A stretch of 10,032 bases of DNA from Selenomonas sp. Its GTDB lineage: Bacteria; Bacillota_C; Negativicutes; Selenomonadales; Selenomonadaceae. A program made the position numbers and the translations under genes. The notes below the pieces were generated by a model, which saw only the letters and a list, made by a program, of their open reading frames with translations, searched no databases and was not told where the DNA came from. Location: contig NZ_JAILPX010000109.1 of the NCBI RefSeq assembly GCF_024699275.1, positions 1 to 10,032 on the forward strand. The letters run 5' to 3'. Positions 1 to 7,071 of the stretch are shown here, one piece after another (position 1 is the first letter of the stretch; each line of letters starts with the position of its first letter).

Positions 1-141
1 CTGCCCGGCGCAGGTGGCTAAAAAGCCCATATGTTTGCTTGTGGGCCATTTAGTGGGACGGCGAAAAGTATTACCACCTCCGCGCCAACTGCGCTGTAAC
101 AAAAAAAGAAAGCGCGCAGTAACAGCGACAAACTGCAATTT
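1..141 (-). repeat. Structured dispersed repeat, left copy (terminal inverted repeat)
   Basis: Bases 1-141 are the exact reverse complement of 9892-10032. The match stops at 142 (C here, T in the other copy read the same way). The repeat can fold: GGCGC at 7-11 pairs with GCGCC at 82-86, AGGTGG at 12-17 pairs with CCACCT at 74-79 with a two-base bulge, and a hairpin inside this stem joins GCCCA (25-29) to TGGGC (42-46). A separate part around 92-127 has CGCTGT/ACAGCG. It is listed on the minus strand because, read that way, it follows the stop codon of the VOC gene by 13 nt, just as the right copy follows the tannase gene. I do not recognise the family. It has no transposase, and the small reading frames crossing it look incidental. 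Confidence 0.95.
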
Positions 142-154
142 CTCCTTTCTTTAT

Positions 155-541
155 TTATTCATGAATTTCAATTGGCAACCCATCTGGGTCATGGAAAAAG
201 GTCATCTTTTCCCCCGTAAAGGTATCCCTGCGGACAGGTTCTGTTTCCACCCCGGCAGCCTGCAGTTCCCGCGCCGTATCCTCCACGGATTCCACCCGAA
301 AGGCCAGATGCCGCAATCCATAAGCCTCTTTTCCCGGCCAGCCCGGCCGCTCAGGACAATCCTTTTTGATGAATAATTCCAATTCCGCATCCTGCAGCTG
401 CAAGTCAATTTTCCAATCCTGCTGTTCCTGCCGATAGTGCTCTCGGATTACCGGCAAACCCAGAATATCCACATAAAAGTGTTTGCTTTTCTCATAATCT
501 CTGCCAATGATGGCCACATGGTGAATATGCTTCATATCCAT
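155..541 (-). CDS. gloA2: VOC-family metalloprotein, YaeR/GloA2-like (glyoxalase I-related)
   Basis: This 128-residue protein is one complete vicinal-oxygen-chelate unit (two beta-alpha-beta-beta-beta modules). It closely resembles the E. coli YaeR/GloA2 type in length and in motifs: HHVAI near the N-terminus, GLRHLAF mid-protein and FFHDPDGLPIEI at the end. By alignment from memory to glyoxalase I, the metal ligands would be H8, E55, H78 and E125, all present. The family binds a divalent metal. True lactoylglutathione lyase activity is not established for this subgroup, so the substrate is open. The start at 541 has a clear GGGAGG ribosome site 8 nt upstream; M3 is an alternative. It lies 40 nt downstream of the ArsR-like regulator on the same strand with no obvious terminator between, so it is probably co-transcribed, which may link it to sugar metabolism by-products. 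No clear terminator follows; the repeat begins 13 nt after the stop codon. Confidence 0.88.
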   Translation of the reverse strand: MDMKHIHHVAIIGRDYEKSKHFYVDILGLPVIREHYRQEQQDWKIDLQLQDAELELFIKKDCPERPGWPGKEAYGLRHLAFRVESVEDTARELQAAGVETEPVRRDTFTGEKMTFFHDPDGLPIEIHE

Positions 542-581
542 AAAAATGCCTCCCTTCGACCACAGACCCTCTCCCCAGGAG

Positions 582-1502
582 TCAAGCCTCTGTCTCCGTA
601 TAAATAATGTTAAACTTCAACCCTTGATTATAATTGCCAAAGTTCCGGCCAAATATGGTGCAGCCGCCTGCATTTACCGCATCAGCAGGAGCTGCAATCC
701 GGAAGCGCAGTTCACTGTTCTCATCCAGCTGCAGAGAAGAGATATTCTGCTGGGAAATCATACGCCCATCCATAAAGGTACCCATTTCATTGATACTCAG
801 CAACTTCAACAGGCCGTATTGATTCCAATTGGGTTCCCACCAATCCGGCGTAAAACGCCCCTGCACATCCCCATAATCCCCAGGACTGGTCCATAGACCC
901 AACTCCTGCCCATTCAGGGAAAACACCAGATCACTGGGCCAGTTTTCCGCCACGCCTGGGGCCTCAGATGATACCTCAAAGGACAGCTGTAGTTCATTAA
1001 AGCGCTGCCCTGGCTGCAGATAATTGGGCAGACGGTATTCCACATAGCCGGAACTAAACCAGAGAATAGATGCCTCAAAGCGCCGGGGATCATCAAAGAA
1101 TGCCGGGTCATCCTCCTTGCCAATCAATTCCCGCGGCGTGGCCAGGCCACAGGTCGGCGTAATCACATAGTCGCTGTACTGCCCAATGGGAATTTCCGTG
1201 GCATAGATTTTCTGGGTCAGGAACTGACGATGGAAATTGAGCAAAAATTGTTCTTCCAGTAAAAAACAGCCCTTACGCGCAGCACTGTCTCCTGTGGTTG
1301 CCCCCAATTCCAGCAGAGCCGCCTCCGTCAGAATCTTGACATTCTGGGTAATGGCCGCCCGGCTTACCTGAAAGTGTTCTGCCAGTTCCAGCAGACCCAC
1401 CCCGGGATGACTGGCCACATATTGCAGGATATCAATACGCAATTCCGAGCTGATGGCCTTGGCAAACCGTGACAACTCATCACGCGTAAACAATTCACGC
1501 AT
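582..1502 (-). CDS. ArsR-like winged-helix regulator with beta-rich C-terminal domain, likely sugar-responsive
   Basis: The 306-residue protein has an N-terminal winged helix (about residues 8-70; recognition helix near VSRAAITQNVKIL) of the ArsR type. A large C-terminal domain (about 140-306) is rich in W, G, N and aromatic residues and includes LWTSPGDYGD (203-212), TPDWW (218-222) and GRNFGNYNQG (285-294). The CVC metal-binding motif of metal-sensing ArsR proteins is absent, so it is probably not a metal sensor. I recall similar ~300-residue ArsR-like proteins beside glycoside hydrolase genes in Firmicutes; the C-terminal domain would be the effector domain (inference). The start is placed at 1502, behind a GAGGTGAG ribosome site. 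The longer in-frame ATG at 1565 lies in the -35 box of the gene's own promoter and cannot be transcribed from it. The gene diverges from the GH43-permease operon, with matching inverted repeats at both promoters, so it probably represses that operon and itself. Confidence 0.85.
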   Translation of the reverse strand: MRELFTRDELSRFAKAISSELRIDILQYVASHPGVGLLELAEHFQVSRAAITQNVKILTEAALLELGATTGDSAARKGCFLLEEQFLLNFHRQFLTQKIYATEIPIGQYSDYVITPTCGLATPRELIGKEDDPAFFDDPRRFEASILWFSSGYVEYRLPNYLQPGQRFNELQLSFEVSSEAPGVAENWPSDLVFSLNGQELGLWTSPGDYGDVQGRFTPDWWEPNWNQYGLLKLLSINEMGTFMDGRMISQQNISSLQLDENSELRFRIAAPADAVNAGGCTIFGRNFGNYNQGLKFNIIYTETEA

Positions 1503-1514
1503 AATCTCACCTCT

Positions 1515-1538
1515 ATAATTAAGTTTGTCCTTAATTAT
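1515..1538. promoter_or_regulatory. Candidate operator for the ArsR-like regulator (autoregulatory)
   Basis: A perfect 9-bp inverted repeat, ATAATTAAG-N6-CTTAATTAT, overlaps the -10 box and the expected transcription start of the regulator gene. This is a typical position for autorepression. A similar repeat with the same 6-nt spacer lies at 1697-1718 ahead of the GH43 gene. Binding by the neighbouring regulator is inferred. Confidence 0.6.
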
Positions 1539-1565
1539 TATACCAAACAAGAAGGAATTTGCCAA
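1537..1565 (-). promoter_or_regulatory. Sigma-70-type promoter of the ArsR-like regulator
   Basis: On the minus strand, TTGGCA (1560-1565) and a consensus TATAAT (1537-1542) are separated by exactly 17 nt. Transcription would start near 1530, about 28 nt ahead of the ATG at 1502. Confidence 0.75.
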
Positions 1566-1624
1566 GATAATTTACCAACCCCTCAACTATCAATAAAAAG
1601 TATAGATAATTAATACAAAAGTTA

Positions 1625-1653
1625 TTGACAAAACAATAATAAACATGTATATT
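1625..1653 (+). promoter_or_regulatory. Sigma-70-type promoter of the GH43-permease operon
   Basis: Consensus TTGACA (1625-1630) and TATATT (1648-1653) are separated by 17 nt. Transcription would start near 1660, giving a 5' leader of about 75 nt that contains the second operator candidate. An ATAATTAAT half-site at 1606-1614, just upstream of the -35 box, may be a further contact. Confidence 0.75.
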
Positions 1654-1696
1654 GTAATCATAAAAGTTAATCAAGTTATTGCTTTATTAATTTTCT

Positions 1697-1718
1697 AAAT
1701 TTAGTAAATTCTTAATTA
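1697..1718. promoter_or_regulatory. Second candidate operator, in the GH43 leader
   Basis: AAATTTAG-N6-CTTAATTA has the same layout as the repeat at 1515-1538. The right half is identical over 8 bases and the left half matches at 6 of 8. It lies about 40 nt downstream of the predicted start site and ends three bases before the AGGAG ribosome site. A repressor bound here would block elongation (inference). An overlapping palindrome, CTAAATTTAG (1695-1704), is also present. Confidence 0.5.
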
Positions 1719-1734
1719 AAAGGAGATGCTTGTT

Positions 1735-2733
1735 ATGGTTAAGTCTTATCCCAATCCTCTGGTATTTCAGCGTGCTGATCCCTTCATCTATAAGCACACG
1801 GACGGTTACTACTATTTTACCGCTTCAGTACCGGAGTATGATCGCATCGAGATCCGCCGCGCCAAATCTCTTGCCGACCTGGAAAAGGCTGAACCCTTCG
1901 TGGCCTGGGAACATCACGACCACGGTGAAATGAGCTCCCTGATTTGGGCTCCGGAAATCCATTACCTGCAAGGTGCCTGGTATATCTACTTTGCCGCAGC
2001 GCCCAACGATCAAGTAACCGGAGATACCTTCAATCACCGAATGTATGTATTGGAAAATAAAAATGCCAATCCCCTGACCCCTCATTGGGAAGAAAAAGGC
2101 CAGTTGATAACAGGCTGGGAATCCTTTGCTCTAGACGCAACTGTGCTTGAGCACAAAGATAGGCTCTATTATATTTGGGCTCAAGAAGATAAAGAAGTGA
2201 ATGAAAAATCCCATTCCAACCTCTACATTGCCGCCATGAAGAATCCCTGGACTCTAGAAAGCTCCGCCACCCTCTTAACCCAGCCGGAATACGATTGGGA
2301 AACCCAAATTTTCTGGGTTAACGAAGGCCCCAGCGTCATCAAGAAGAATGGCCATATTTTCCTGACCTATTCTGCCAGCGCCACCGATGAAAACTATTGT
2401 CTGGGCATGCTGATTGCTGATGAAGATGCCGATCTCCTGAATCCGGACAGCTGGCACAAAAGCGAGCATCCGGTTTTTGGCACCTCCTATGACCATCACA
2501 TCTATGGTCCGGGACACAATTCCTTCACGGTTTCGGAAGACGGCAAAACAGATTTGCTTGTATACCATGCCCGGGATTATAATGAAATCGAAGGGGATCC
2601 TTTATACGATCCGAACCGTCATACCCGCGTACAACCCATCCATTGGCGTGCAGACGGCATGCCCGATTTTGGCGAACCCATTCCTGAAACGAGGTTTTTA
2701 GATTTGCAGAAAGGAGTCCCCTGTCATGCATAA
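1735..2733 (+). CDS. Cytoplasmic GH43 exo-alpha-L-arabinofuranosidase (GH43_26-like)
   Basis: The 332-residue protein is a single five-bladed beta-propeller of glycoside hydrolase family 43. The expected catalytic acids are present: general base D15 (in RADP), pKa-modulating D134 (in LDATV) and general acid E197 (in NEGPS). The family His is at 261 in GPGHNS. The run YKHTDGYYYFTASVPEYDRI and the later IWAPE and YIYFAA resemble, from memory, exo-1,5-alpha-L-arabinofuranosidases of subfamily 26. A beta-xylosidase or mixed activity cannot be excluded. There is no signal peptide, so it acts inside the cell on imported oligosaccharides. An upstream in-frame ATG at 1726 directly abuts AGGAG (1721-1725) and leaves no spacing, so ATG 1735, nine bases from that site, is chosen. 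It overlaps the permease gene by 8 nt, implying translational coupling. Confidence 0.85.
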   Translation: MVKSYPNPLVFQRADPFIYKHTDGYYYFTASVPEYDRIEIRRAKSLADLEKAEPFVAWEHHDHGEMSSLIWAPEIHYLQGAWYIYFAAAPNDQVTGDTFNHRMYVLENKNANPLTPHWEEKGQLITGWESFALDATVLEHKDRLYYIWAQEDKEVNEKSHSNLYIAAMKNPWTLESSATLLTQPEYDWETQIFWVNEGPSVIKKNGHIFLTYSASATDENYCLGMLIADEDADLLNPDSWHKSEHPVFGTSYDHHIYGPGHNSFTVSEDGKTDLLVYHARDYNEIEGDPLYDPNRHTRVQPIHWRADGMPDFGEPIPETRFLDLQKGVPCHA

Positions 2734-3985
2734 GCTGCTTAACCGCGATTTTCTCAATTATGGCGGCCTATTCTACTTCTATTTTATGATTTGGGCCATC
2801 GTGCTGGCCTTCCTGCCTTTATGGCTGAAGGATACCGCCGGCCTCAACGAAACAGAAGCCGGCTTCGTCTTCTCCTCCATGTCTCTGATCGCCCTGTGCT
2901 ATCATCCGTTCTTCGGCGTCATTCAGGACAAGCTCTGCTATCGCAAAAACTTGTTTGCCGTTATCGCCATTGCCCTGCTCTTCATGGGCCCTTTCTTCAG
3001 CTATCTGTTCCAGGAACTATTGGCCTATAACGTCTATGCCGGAGCCTTGCTGGGAAGTGGATATCTCAGCCTGTGCTTCTTTGGCGGCGTAGGTGTTGTG
3101 GAATCCTTTATCGAAAAAGTCAGCCGCAAGAACGGCTTTGAATACGGCCATGTACGCCTCTTCGGTTCCTTAGCCGGTGCTACCGCCACCTTTATCGGCG
3201 GTATGCTCTATGTGAACAACCCCAACAGCATCTTCTGGTTTGGCAGCGGCTCCGCCGTCCTGCTCTGTATCCTGCTCTACCTAGCCAGAGTCAAAAATGA
3301 GGATACTACGGAAAACACAGCTGCAGCTAAAGCTCCTGGCATCACCAAGCAGGATGTACTGCAGATCCTGAAACTGAAAAGCTTCTGGGCTTTTGCCCTG
3401 ATTATCGTGGGCACTGCTTCCATCTACGATGTATTTGACCAGCAGTTTCCTAACTACTATGTAACCTTCTTCGCTACGAAAGAAGCCGGCATTGATACCT
3501 TCAGCAAACTCTGTGCTACCCAGACGGCTCTGGAAGCCGTACTCATGGTCTTTGCACCGGCACTGGTCAACAAGATTGGCGCCAAGCGCGGCCTGCTGCT
3601 CTTTGGTCTTTTGACCTTCGTCCGCATCGCCGGCAGTGCAGTATTCACTACGCCGATGGCCCTTTCTGCCTTCCGTCTGATTGCAGCCTTTGAAATGCCC
3701 TTGATGTTGGTATCCGTCATGAAGTACATCGCTTCCGTATTTGATGTACGTCTTTCCGCCACAGTTTACCTGCTGGGCTTCAACCTGGCCAAACAAGGTG
3801 CCGTAGTCATCTTCTCCTCCGTAGCCGGCGGCATGTATTCTTCCTTGGGCTTCCAGAGCACCTATATGTTCCTGGCAGCCAGCGTATTGATCATCACTTT
3901 GATCAGCGTCTTCACCCTCAGCAACGATAAGGCTTTGAAAGAAAAGGCCGCCAAGGAAAAACTCGTCGCTGCGGTGGAGCATTAA
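2726..3985 (+). CDS. LacY/CscB-type oligosaccharide:H+ symporter (MFS)
   Basis: The 419-residue, 12-helix permease is clearly related to E. coli LacY and CscB and nearly equal to LacY in length. Conserved positions, with LacY numbers in brackets, are E126 (E126), R144 (R144), D235 (D237), D238 (D240), R300 (R302), E323 (E325) and K356 (K358), together with GFEYG, YDVFDQQF and KYIASVF segments. Three LacY functional residues differ: W151 is G151, E269 is T267 and H322 is A320. E270 in ALEA resembles the LEA segment of the sucrose permease. The proton-carrying Glu is kept while the sugar site is altered, so lactose is unlikely. Given the overlapping GH43 gene, an arabinose- or xylose-containing oligosaccharide is the natural guess. 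An AAGGAG ribosome site at 2711-2716 sits 9 nt from the ATG, inside the end of the GH43 gene. The C-terminal tail is Lys/Ala rich. Confidence 0.88.
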   Translation: MHKLLNRDFLNYGGLFYFYFMIWAIVLAFLPLWLKDTAGLNETEAGFVFSSMSLIALCYHPFFGVIQDKLCYRKNLFAVIAIALLFMGPFFSYLFQELLAYNVYAGALLGSGYLSLCFFGGVGVVESFIEKVSRKNGFEYGHVRLFGSLAGATATFIGGMLYVNNPNSIFWFGSGSAVLLCILLYLARVKNEDTTENTAAAKAPGITKQDVLQILKLKSFWAFALIIVGTASIYDVFDQQFPNYYVTFFATKEAGIDTFSKLCATQTALEAVLMVFAPALVNKIGAKRGLLLFGLLTFVRIAGSAVFTTPMALSAFRLIAAFEMPLMLVSVMKYIASVFDVRLSATVYLLGFNLAKQGAVVIFSSVAGGMYSSLGFQSTYMFLAASVLIITLISVFTLSNDKALKEKAAKEKLVAAVEH

Positions 3986-4015
3986 AGCCCCGTTACTCCC
4001 CCAAAAAACGGGGCT
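3986..4015 (+). terminator. Hairpin directly after the permease gene
   Basis: AGCCCCGTT (3986-3994) pairs perfectly with AACGGGGCT (4007-4015) around a 12-nt loop, starting at the base after the stop codon. No T-run follows on the plus strand, so it may protect the 3' end or act together with the second hairpin rather than terminate alone. Confidence 0.5.
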
Positions 4016-4050
4016 AAGAGAAACAAGCACACCCTCTTCTAAATAGCTAT

Positions 4051-4094
4051 AAATGGGACAGGCGTCAGGAAAAATCCTGACGCCTGTCCCATTT
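4051..4094. terminator. Bidirectional intrinsic terminator between convergent operons
   Basis: A perfect 20-bp stem (4051-4070 with 4075-4094) closes a four-base loop. The stem ends in ATTT on either strand, giving a short U-tract in both directions. It lies between the permease gene and the end of copA, which are transcribed toward each other. Confidence 0.8.
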
Positions 4095-4108
4095 GCATAA
4101 TAATCCAA

Positions 4109-4312
4109 TTAACCGACTAACTCGTAACCGGCTTCCGTAATGACCTTGGCAAACTCTGCCTGGGGTATATCCTGATCCATGGTTACCGTAGCCGTACCAG
4201 CTTCCAAGTTAACCTCCACAGCCGTAACCCCTGCCATCTTCGTCAGAGCATCGTTTACATGTTTCTGGCAATGCGCACACATCATACCTTCGATTTTCAA
4301 TTCTTTCTGCAT
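4109..4312 (-). other. Possible internal translation start giving a free CopZ copper chaperone
   Basis: An in-frame ATG (codon 788 of copA) would give a 67-residue protein, MQKELKIEG followed by MMCAHCQKHV and a full beta-alpha-beta-beta-alpha-beta heavy-metal fold ending in AGYELVG. This is the usual size of a free CopZ. It is preceded by an AAGGAAG ribosome site with 8-nt spacing. Whether the shorter product is made cannot be told from sequence. By analogy, E. coli copA also yields a free CopZ-like chaperone, but by frameshifting at its N-terminal domain. Confidence 0.4.
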
Positions 4313-6673
4313 AAGCACATCTTCCTTTCCGACAGTTTCCTGTCCCTCCTGATGATTTTCTTTATCTGCAAGTCCTTCCCCACCGGATTCCGGCCGGAAA
4401 GACCGCAACCGCAGCGCGTTCATGACTACACATACACTGGACATACTCATGGCCGCTGCCCCAATCATCGGTGACAGCTTAATGCCAAAGGCGGGGTACA
4501 ACAGTCCTGCCGCCAAGGGAATCCCAATGACATTGTAGATAAAGGCCCAAAAGAGATTCTCCTTGATATTGCGGATTACCGCTTTGGAAAGTTTGATGGC
4601 ACTGACCACATCCATAAGGCTGTTCCGGATCAGCACCGCGTCGGCACTTTCCATAGCCACATCGGTGCCAGCACCAATGGCAATGCCCACATCGGCCCTT
4701 GCCAATGCCGGTGCATCGTTGATGCCATCGCCAATCATGGCCACCCTGTGCCCCTGAGCCTGCAGGTCCGCAATATGCTGCTCCTTCATGGCTGGCAGCA
4801 CGCCGGCAATGGATTTGCTCAGCCCCAAACGACGGCCCACAGCCTCAGCAGTCCGCTCATTATCGCCGGTAAGCATGATGACCTCCAGCCCCATGTCCCG
4901 CAATGCATGAACGGCCTGTACACTGGAGGGCTTTTCCTCATCTGCTGCAGCAATAAGACCAATAAGTACGCCTTTTCGAGCGAAAAACAGCAGGGATTTT
5001 CCTGCATCCGCCAGTTTCCGCATGTTATCCCGCTGGGCAGTGATGTCAATGCCCTGTTCTTCCATAAAGGCTTCATTGCCGGCCAAGCAGACATCGCCCT
5101 GAATCTTGCCTTGGACGCCCCGGCCAATCACCGCCTGAAAATCCGTCACCACAGCCGGGGTAATCCCCTTTTCCTGTGCCCGATTCAGCACTGCTTCAGC
5201 CAAGGGATGCTCGCTGGCCTTTTCCAAACCAGCCCCCAGCGCTAAAAGCTCCTCTTCCTGTAACCCAAAGGGCAACACATCTGTAACCTTGGGCTTGCCA
5301 GCCGTAATGGTACCGGTCTTGTCCAGCACCACCGTATCCACCGCCTGCGCCATTTCCAGAGCTTCACCGGATTTAATCAGAATACCATTTTCCGCTCCTT
5401 TGCCGGTCCCCACCATAATGGCAACAGGCGTAGCCAGCCCCAGAGCACAAGGACAGGAAATCACAAGAATGGATATGGCAATGGAAAAGGCAAATTCCAC
5501 GCTTTCTCCCATGGCCAGCCATACGCCTCCTGCCAGTAGGGCAATGAGGATAACGGCAGGAACAAATACCCCGGCAATCCGGTCAGCCAGCCTAGCCATA
5601 GGTGCCTTGCTGGCACTGGCTTCATCCACCAGCCGGATAATCTGGCTGATGGTGGTATCGCCCCCCACCTTAGCCGCCCGGAAATGGATGGCGCCAGCCT
5701 TGTTCAAGGTGGCTGAAGTCACTGTGTCACCAGCCTTTTTGAACACGGGAATACTCTCGCCGGTGATGGCAGATTCATCGATGCTGGTCTGACCGGAAAT
5801 CACCACTCCATCAGCAGGAAGGCGCTCCCCAGGGCGCACCACGATCTCATCTCCCACCAGCAGTTCTTCCACGGGCACGGACATTTCCTGTCCCTGCCGC
5901 AGAACCGTAGCTTGCTGGGGAGCCAATTCCATCAACTTCGCCAAAGCATCACTGGTCTTTCCCTTGGCCTTGGCTTCCAGATACTTTCCGACGGTAATCA
6001 AAGTGACAATCATACCGGCAGACTCAAAGTACAGATTGCGGCTGTATTCTGCCACCAAGGACATATCACCATGTCCCAACCCCCAGCCCATGCGGAACAA
6101 GGCAAAGGCCCCAAATACCGCTGCCGCCATAGAGCCCATGCCCACCAGGCTGTCCATATTCGGTGCGCCCTGCGCCAGATTGCGGAACCCCACCACATAG
6201 TACCGCCGATTCAAATACATGATGGGCAGCATCAGCAGAAACTGTGCAAAGGAAAAGGTGATGGCATTTTCCGGCCCATCAAAGACCTGGGCCACCACAT
6301 CCGGCACAGGCAGACCAAACCAGTGGAAAAACATCGGATGCATGGCCACATACATCAGCGGCAACAAAAAGATAACCGACCAGAACAGCCGCTTTTTCAT
6401 GGCCGCAGCTTCTTTTTCCAAAGGAGCCTCCTGCTCCGGAACGGCAGCTGGAGCCTTTTCTCCCTTAAGACTGGCACCATAACCGGCCTGCTCCACAGCC
6501 GCAATGATTTGAGCGGGCTGCAGTTTGCCCTCATCATAGGAAAGCTGCAACGAATTGGTCAGGAGATTGACGCTGACGCCCTCCGTCCCTTCCAGCTTCG
6601 CCACGGCCTTTTCCACCCGGGACGAGCAGGCCGAACAGGTCATCCCGGTAATATCGAATCGTTCTTTCTTCAT
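4109..6673 (-). CDS. copA: Cu(I)-exporting P1B-1 ATPase with C-terminal CopZ-like domain
   Basis: The 854-residue inner-membrane pump has an N-terminal heavy-metal domain with GMTCSAC (C13, C16) and eight expected membrane segments. The ATPase motifs are complete: TGE (304-306), the metal-site CPC (407-409), phosphorylated D451 in DKTGT, H489-P490 of the nucleotide domain, TGDN (602-605) and GDGIND (648-653). Y713-N714 and M744-S745-S746 in the last two helices mark the Cu(I)-selective P1B-1 class. A second heavy-metal domain (GMMCAHC; C799, C802) is fused at the C-terminus after a hydrophilic linker (about 758-787), whereas usual CopA proteins end after the last helix. The start has a GAGGTG site 6-7 nt upstream. 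The gene lies 34 nt behind csoR on the same strand and is surely under its control. It would export Cu(I) from the cytoplasm. Confidence 0.96.
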   Translation of the reverse strand: MKKERFDITGMTCSACSSRVEKAVAKLEGTEGVSVNLLTNSLQLSYDEGKLQPAQIIAAVEQAGYGASLKGEKAPAAVPEQEAPLEKEAAAMKKRLFWSVIFLLPLMYVAMHPMFFHWFGLPVPDVVAQVFDGPENAITFSFAQFLLMLPIMYLNRRYYVVGFRNLAQGAPNMDSLVGMGSMAAAVFGAFALFRMGWGLGHGDMSLVAEYSRNLYFESAGMIVTLITVGKYLEAKAKGKTSDALAKLMELAPQQATVLRQGQEMSVPVEELLVGDEIVVRPGERLPADGVVISGQTSIDESAITGESIPVFKKAGDTVTSATLNKAGAIHFRAAKVGGDTTISQIIRLVDEASASKAPMARLADRIAGVFVPAVILIALLAGGVWLAMGESVEFAFSIAISILVISCPCALGLATPVAIMVGTGKGAENGILIKSGEALEMAQAVDTVVLDKTGTITAGKPKVTDVLPFGLQEEELLALGAGLEKASEHPLAEAVLNRAQEKGITPAVVTDFQAVIGRGVQGKIQGDVCLAGNEAFMEEQGIDITAQRDNMRKLADAGKSLLFFARKGVLIGLIAAADEEKPSSVQAVHALRDMGLEVIMLTGDNERTAEAVGRRLGLSKSIAGVLPAMKEQHIADLQAQGHRVAMIGDGINDAPALARADVGIAIGAGTDVAMESADAVLIRNSLMDVVSAIKLSKAVIRNIKENLFWAFIYNVIGIPLAAGLLYPAFGIKLSPMIGAAAMSMSSVCVVMNALRLRSFRPESGGEGLADKENHQEGQETVGKEDVLMQKELKIEGMMCAHCQKHVNDALTKMAGVTAVEVNLEAGTATVTMDQDIPQAEFAKVITEAGYELVG
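4321..4350 (-). promoter_or_regulatory. Internal Shine-Dalgarno and small hairpin inside the copA linker
   Basis: Read on the minus strand, this coding stretch holds AGGAGG (4345-4350), then a hairpin GACAG-GAAA-CTGTC (4331-4344) with a GNRA-type loop, then GGAAAGGAAG (4321-4330) 8 nt ahead of the internal ATG at 4312. It looks like an intergenic region read through in frame. Confidence 0.4.
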
Positions 6674-6707
6674 GATAACACCTCGCTATAAATGCGCAGG
6701 ACAAGGA

Positions 6708-7025
6708 TTAATGTACCATCTTTCCCAAGAGCTTCACCAGTTCATCCACCACTTCATCATCACCTTCACGAATATCGTGAACGACACAGCTTTTGATATG
6801 CTGGGATAAAAGCTCCTGGTTAAAGGCGCCCAAAGCCGCCTGGATAGCGCTGACCTGAGTCATGATATCCACACAATACCGATCATCCTCCACCATGCGG
6901 CGAATGCCCCGAACCTGCCCTTCAATACGGTTCAGCCGGGACATCAAGCTCTTGTACTCCTTGCCTTCCTTGTCACGATGCTTATGCTTGACTGTCCCGC
7001 AGCAGCACGCAGTCGATTTATCCAT
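6708..7025 (-). CDS. csoR: Copper-sensing repressor CsoR
   Basis: The 105-residue all-helical repressor belongs to the CsoR/RcnR family (RLNRIEGQVRGIRRMV at residues 30-45). The Cu(I) ligand set C51, H76, C80 has exactly the spacing of M. tuberculosis CsoR C36, H61, C65. Y50 precedes the first ligand, as Tyr35 does there. This marks it as a copper sensor rather than a Ni/Co (RcnR) or formaldehyde (FrmR) sensor. The N-terminal extension has three adjacent cysteines (C7-C9) and two histidines (H14, H16), which could form an accessory metal site. An AAGGAGG ribosome site lies 5 nt from the ATG. The gene is first in the operon with copA and lies directly behind two CsoR-type operators, so it represses itself and copA until Cu(I) binds. 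Confidence 0.94.
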   Translation of the reverse strand: MDKSTACCCGTVKHKHRDKEGKEYKSLMSRLNRIEGQVRGIRRMVEDDRYCVDIMTQVSAIQAALGAFNQELLSQHIKSCVVHDIREGDDEVVDELVKLLGKMVH

Positions 7026-7042
7026 AAAAGCCTCCTTAAAGC

Positions 7043-7059
7043 GCTCCTAAATATACCCC
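7043..7059. promoter_or_regulatory. CsoR operator 2
   Basis: ATACCCCCTACTGGTAT is a G/C-tract pseudo-palindrome of the known CsoR type (ATACCC...GGGTAT). It lies downstream of the -10 box, over the start of the transcript. It is offset by exactly 34 bp from operator 1. Confidence 0.85.
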
Positions 7060-7071
7060 CTACTGGTATGT

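Noticed and set aside
14..376. Open frame on the plus strand starting inside the left repeat and running into the VOC gene
   Set aside because: It is antisense to the VOC gene, has no ribosome site, and its first third is repeat sequence.
1503..1565. Longer form of the ArsR-like regulator starting at 1565
   Set aside because: That ATG lies within the regulator's own -35 box, upstream of its transcription start. The ATG at 1502 has a good ribosome site and gives a normal ArsR N-terminus.
3281..4108. Long open frame of 275 codons on the minus strand opposite the permease gene
   Set aside because: It is antisense to a clearly conserved transporter, reads through both 3' hairpins, has a composition unlike a real protein and shows no motif or ribosome site.
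5912..6691. Open frame of 259 codons on the plus strand opposite copA
   Set aside because: It mirrors the copA coding strand, is His/Gln rich in the way antisense frames of GC-rich genes are, and has no recognisable domain.
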